Assembly: GCA_020427005.1 (NCBI GenBank)
Contig: JAGQOY010000055.1
Location: 1-36,274 of the forward strand
DNA length: 36,274 nt
Direction: 5' to 3'
Origin: Planctomycetales bacterium
GTDB taxonomy: Bacteria > Planctomycetota > Planctomycetia > Pirellulales > Pirellulaceae
The notes beneath the pieces were generated by a model. That model did not search any database. It was given only the letters and a program-made list of their open reading frames with translations, and was not told the DNA's origin. Each line of letters starts with the position of its first letter. The stretch's first letter is position 1. Positions 34,450 to 36,274 of the stretch are shown in pieces. Position numbers and translations under genes: made by a program.

Positions 34450-34939
34450 TGAGTTCCTTGCTGAGCTAATTAGGAAAAATGAACAGGGCCAATAGGAAGC
34501 TAAACTGCATCATGACGGACATGTTGCCGCGCACCAGGTATTGTTTCGCCTTATACGGCAAAAATAGGCGTTCGGATTGATAATCATCTCATTTGAGTTC
34601 AACTCAAAGGCGTATTCTGAAAGTATCATACGCCGGATGGTTAACAAGGATACAACTTTATACACTTGTTAGCGGCCCAAAGAAACTGTGCGACCGCAAT
34701 CCGGGGGCCAACAGGAGCGTCGGTATTCAATGGCACTTCGTTATTTGTTGGGTATCGGACGCCTAATGGTTGTCAAACAAGCTACAAATCCATCGCTCGC
34801 ACAGGTGAATCCACAATTGGCGGGATGCAATTCTAGGGGCTTGCCGCACAGCTGCAGCTCTCTTTGAACGACCGGGAAATGCCCAGGTTGCCGCAATCAG
34901 CTCGCTAGGCAGTACAACACCAAATTAAGTCATTGAAGA
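34450..34939. other. Divergent intergenic region between moxR and the PQQ-like propeller gene
   Basis: About 490 bases without a convincing protein; the longest ATG frame near 34486 is only some 33 residues. It should hold promoters for moxR (minus) and the propeller gene (plus), but no clear -35/-10 pair stands out. Its main feature is the set of three consecutive inverted repeats at 34592-34671. The last 270 bases before the plus-strand start look unstructured. Confidence 0.4.
34592..34671. promoter_or_regulatory. Three consecutive inverted repeats in 80 bases
   Basis: First, TTTGAGTT-C-AACTCAAA is a perfect 17-base palindrome (34592-34608). Second, GGCGTAT (34609-34615) pairs with ATACGCC (34628-34634) over 12 bases. 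Third, TAACAAG (34642-34648) pairs with CTTGTTA (34665-34671) over 16 bases. They sit 143-222 bases from the moxR start and about 270-350 from the propeller start. A tight palindrome next to two looser dyads fits an operator region, or an RNA with adjacent hairpins. TTGAGT and TTGAAC inside the palindrome also resemble -35 boxes for the minus strand. Confidence 0.4.
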
Positions 34940-36274
34940 ATGAAGAAGGCTATTTCGGTTTGCTTACTTGTCCTGCTACTTCTATCGCTACTGGCCATCC
35001 TGTTTGCGAAGTTAGTCGTTGTAGAGCGTGATCATGCAGCGGCCCAAGTTATTAGCTCCCTCGCAATCTGCATCGCGTGGATATCTCTGGTATTCATTAT
35101 CCCGATTCGAGCAATCAGATGGTTTATGCTCCTGACGCCATTAATAGCAAGCCTCTTGATATTGGGACTTTATCGACTGCAGCTTGACGGAGAACTAGGT
35201 TTCACACTTTCCCCCAGATGGGCCCGGCCCTCTCTGCCTGAAGTCACAAGCGGAAATCCGGCCACACTCGAGTTAGGTTTGGACCGTTCCGACGATTGGC
35301 CTGGATTTTGGGGAAAAGAGCGAAACGGCGTCATTGATTCCATTCAGCTCCAGCCTGATTGGGAAAAGTTCCCTCCAAAACTCGTTTGGAAGCAGCCGAT
35401 CGGTGAAGGCTGGTCGAGCTTCGCCATTCGAGGTGAGTTGGCCGTAACTATGGAACAACGAGAATCCGAGGAGTGGATCACGGCCTACAACGTCAACGAC
35501 GGAAAACTAGTATGGAAACAGGCTCTTCCTGGTCGGCATGCGAGCATTCTAGGGGGAGTGGGGCCAAGGAGTACTCCCGTTATTGCTGGAGACAGTGTTG
35601 TGGCTTGTTCAGCAATCGATTCAGTTGTTTGCCTGGAGCTCTTAACAGGATCGATGATCTGGCAATCAAGCCTTTCAACCATCGGTGGATTTACACAGTC
35701 GGACTTCGAGACATGTGTATCCTGGGGGCGAAGTGGATCACCGTTAGCAACAACTTCTAGCCACGGAAACATGGTGATTGTGCCCATGGGAGGTAGCAAT
35801 CTGCAGAAGAATACCCTCGTTGCTCTTCGTCTTGATAATGGACAAGAAGCCTGGCGCAGCGGCACCGATCAAATAAGCTACTCATCACCTTGCCTGGTAA
35901 ACCTACACGGAATTGCGCAAATCCTCTACGTTTCCGAACAAAACCTGATTTCAGTAGATCCAGACACAGGGGAGCAATTATGGAACGCACCGTGGAGCAG
36001 CAGCAGCGCTGGAGACGCCAATACATCCCAACCAGTAGTAATTGACAACAACCGGATCCTAATAACGAAAGGCTATCAGCGTGGAGCCAAATTATTAGAA
36101 GTCTTATTCGAAAATGGTGCTTGGACAATTTCTGATGTTTGGGTTAACGAAACGGTTCTGAAAACAAAATTCACTTCCGCTTTACACTACCAAGGATATT
36201 TGTACGGACTAAGCGACGGCATTCTCGAATGCGTTTCGTTGGCGGATGGAAAAAGCGTTTGGAAAAAAGGACGA
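34940..36274 (+). CDS. Membrane-anchored PQQ-like beta-propeller protein, 3' end cut by window
   Basis: The frame is open from the ATG at 34940 to the window edge, 445 codons. Three hydrophobic helices come first (ISVCLLVLLLLSLLAILFA, ISSLAICIAWISLVFIIP, FMLLTPLIASLLILGLY), so the chain is anchored with the rest outside the cytoplasm. From about residue 110 there are PQQ/BamB-type blades: AYNVNDGKLVWKQALPG, CLELLTGSMIWQSSLS, ALRLDNGQEAWRSG, SVDPDTGEQLWNAPW and ECVSLADGKSVWKKG, with a D-x-x-(T/D)-G-x-x-x-W core. The opening DWPGFWGKERNGVI is the usual start of planctomycete PQQ-like proteins (WPxFRGPxRNG). Such proteins are very common in this phylum and mostly of unknown role; no evidence shows real PQQ binding. 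No strong ribosome site. It is divergent from moxR. Confidence 0.85.
   Translation, partial: MKKAISVCLLVLLLLSLLAILFAKLVVVERDHAAAQVISSLAICIAWISLVFIIPIRAIRWFMLLTPLIASLLILGLYRLQLDGELGFTLSPRWARPSLPEVTSGNPATLELGLDRSDDWPGFWGKERNGVIDSIQLQPDWEKFPPKLVWKQPIGEGWSSFAIRGELAVTMEQRESEEWITAYNVNDGKLVWKQALPGRHASILGGVGPRSTPVIAGDSVVACSAIDSVVCLELLTGSMIWQSSLSTIGGFTQSDFETCVSWGRSGSPLATTSSHGNMVIVPMGGSNLQKNTLVALRLDNGQEAWRSGTDQISYSSPCLVNLHGIAQILYVSEQNLISVDPDTGEQLWNAPWSSSSAGDANTSQPVVIDNNRILITKGYQRGAKLLEVLFENGAWTISDVWVNETVLKTKFTSALHYQGYLYGLSDGILECVSLADGKSVWKKGR

Noticed and set aside
1..36274. CRISPR arrays, tRNA/rRNA genes, transposases, toxin-antitoxin pairs or prophage genes
   Set aside because: I looked for direct-repeat arrays, tRNA-like cloverleaf ends and mobile-element proteins and saw none; a dedicated scan (tRNAscan, CRISPR finder, HMM search) would be decisive.

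Overview
The window reads as chromosomal DNA of a planctomycete, most likely a Pirellulales/Pirellulaceae member. The reasons are: a bacterial formylmethanofuran:tetrahydromethanopterin formyltransferase (FhcD); a zinc-ribbon + GYF_2 + DUF4190-type membrane protein; a Ser/Thr kinase with a C-terminal membrane tail; PQQ-type and WD40-type propeller proteins behind export signals; a MoxR/DUF58/transglutaminase/DUF4129/DUF4350 set; a divergent LarA-like (DUF2088) protein; and short, often SD-poor leaders with GTG starts. Base composition is near 50% G+C by eye. I see no phage, transposase, integron, CRISPR, tRNA or rRNA. Both end genes are cut by the window. The taxonomic call rests on recognised families, not on a search.

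Layout. 1-876 (-): 5' part of a LarA-like gene. 1214-3709 (+): exported lipoprotein combining a LolA-like part, a CXXC-less thioredoxin-like part and a propeller-like part. 3719-8022 (-): biotin ligase, kinase, GYF/zinc-ribbon membrane protein, FhcD and 5-formyl-THF cyclo-ligase; the first two overlap and the last two join C1 chemistry on H4MPT and on folate. 8389-11288 (+): complete three-gene TRAP transporter (DctPQM). 11345-14741 (-): RibD, a SEC-C/TPR protein and a probable overlapping 47-residue small protein. 15143-17405 (+): Lgt with a PDZ-like insertion, then an NRDE/TANGO2-like protein. 17526-17591: an imperfect palindrome between convergent genes. 17686-19066 (-): NagB followed by a LemA-like protein. 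19586-21709 (+): orphan chemoreceptor. 22207-23112 (+): ThiL. 23190-24059 (-): exported EEP-family hydrolase. 24292-29600 (+): rhomboid protease, exported WD40 protein, DUF4129 membrane protein, DUF4350 protein. 29638-34449 (-): transglutaminase (DUF3488/TGc/DUF4129), DUF58 and MoxR. 34940-end (+): membrane-anchored PQQ-like propeller, cut by the window.

Most of the window is ordinary housekeeping (birA, ribD, thiL, lgt, nagB, 5-FCL) mixed with planctomycete envelope genes. The most coherent functional block is 26380-34449, where five genes of the MoxR-type envelope-assembly neighbourhood are split into two convergent transcription units.

I did not find a convincing new defence or mobile system. 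The best leads are the small gene overlapping the SEC-C/TPR gene, the PDZ-like insert in Lgt, a LarA relative that appears to lack the cofactor lysine, the redox-dead thioredoxin fusion, a possible structured leader before lgt, and a cluster of three inverted repeats between moxR and the PQQ gene.
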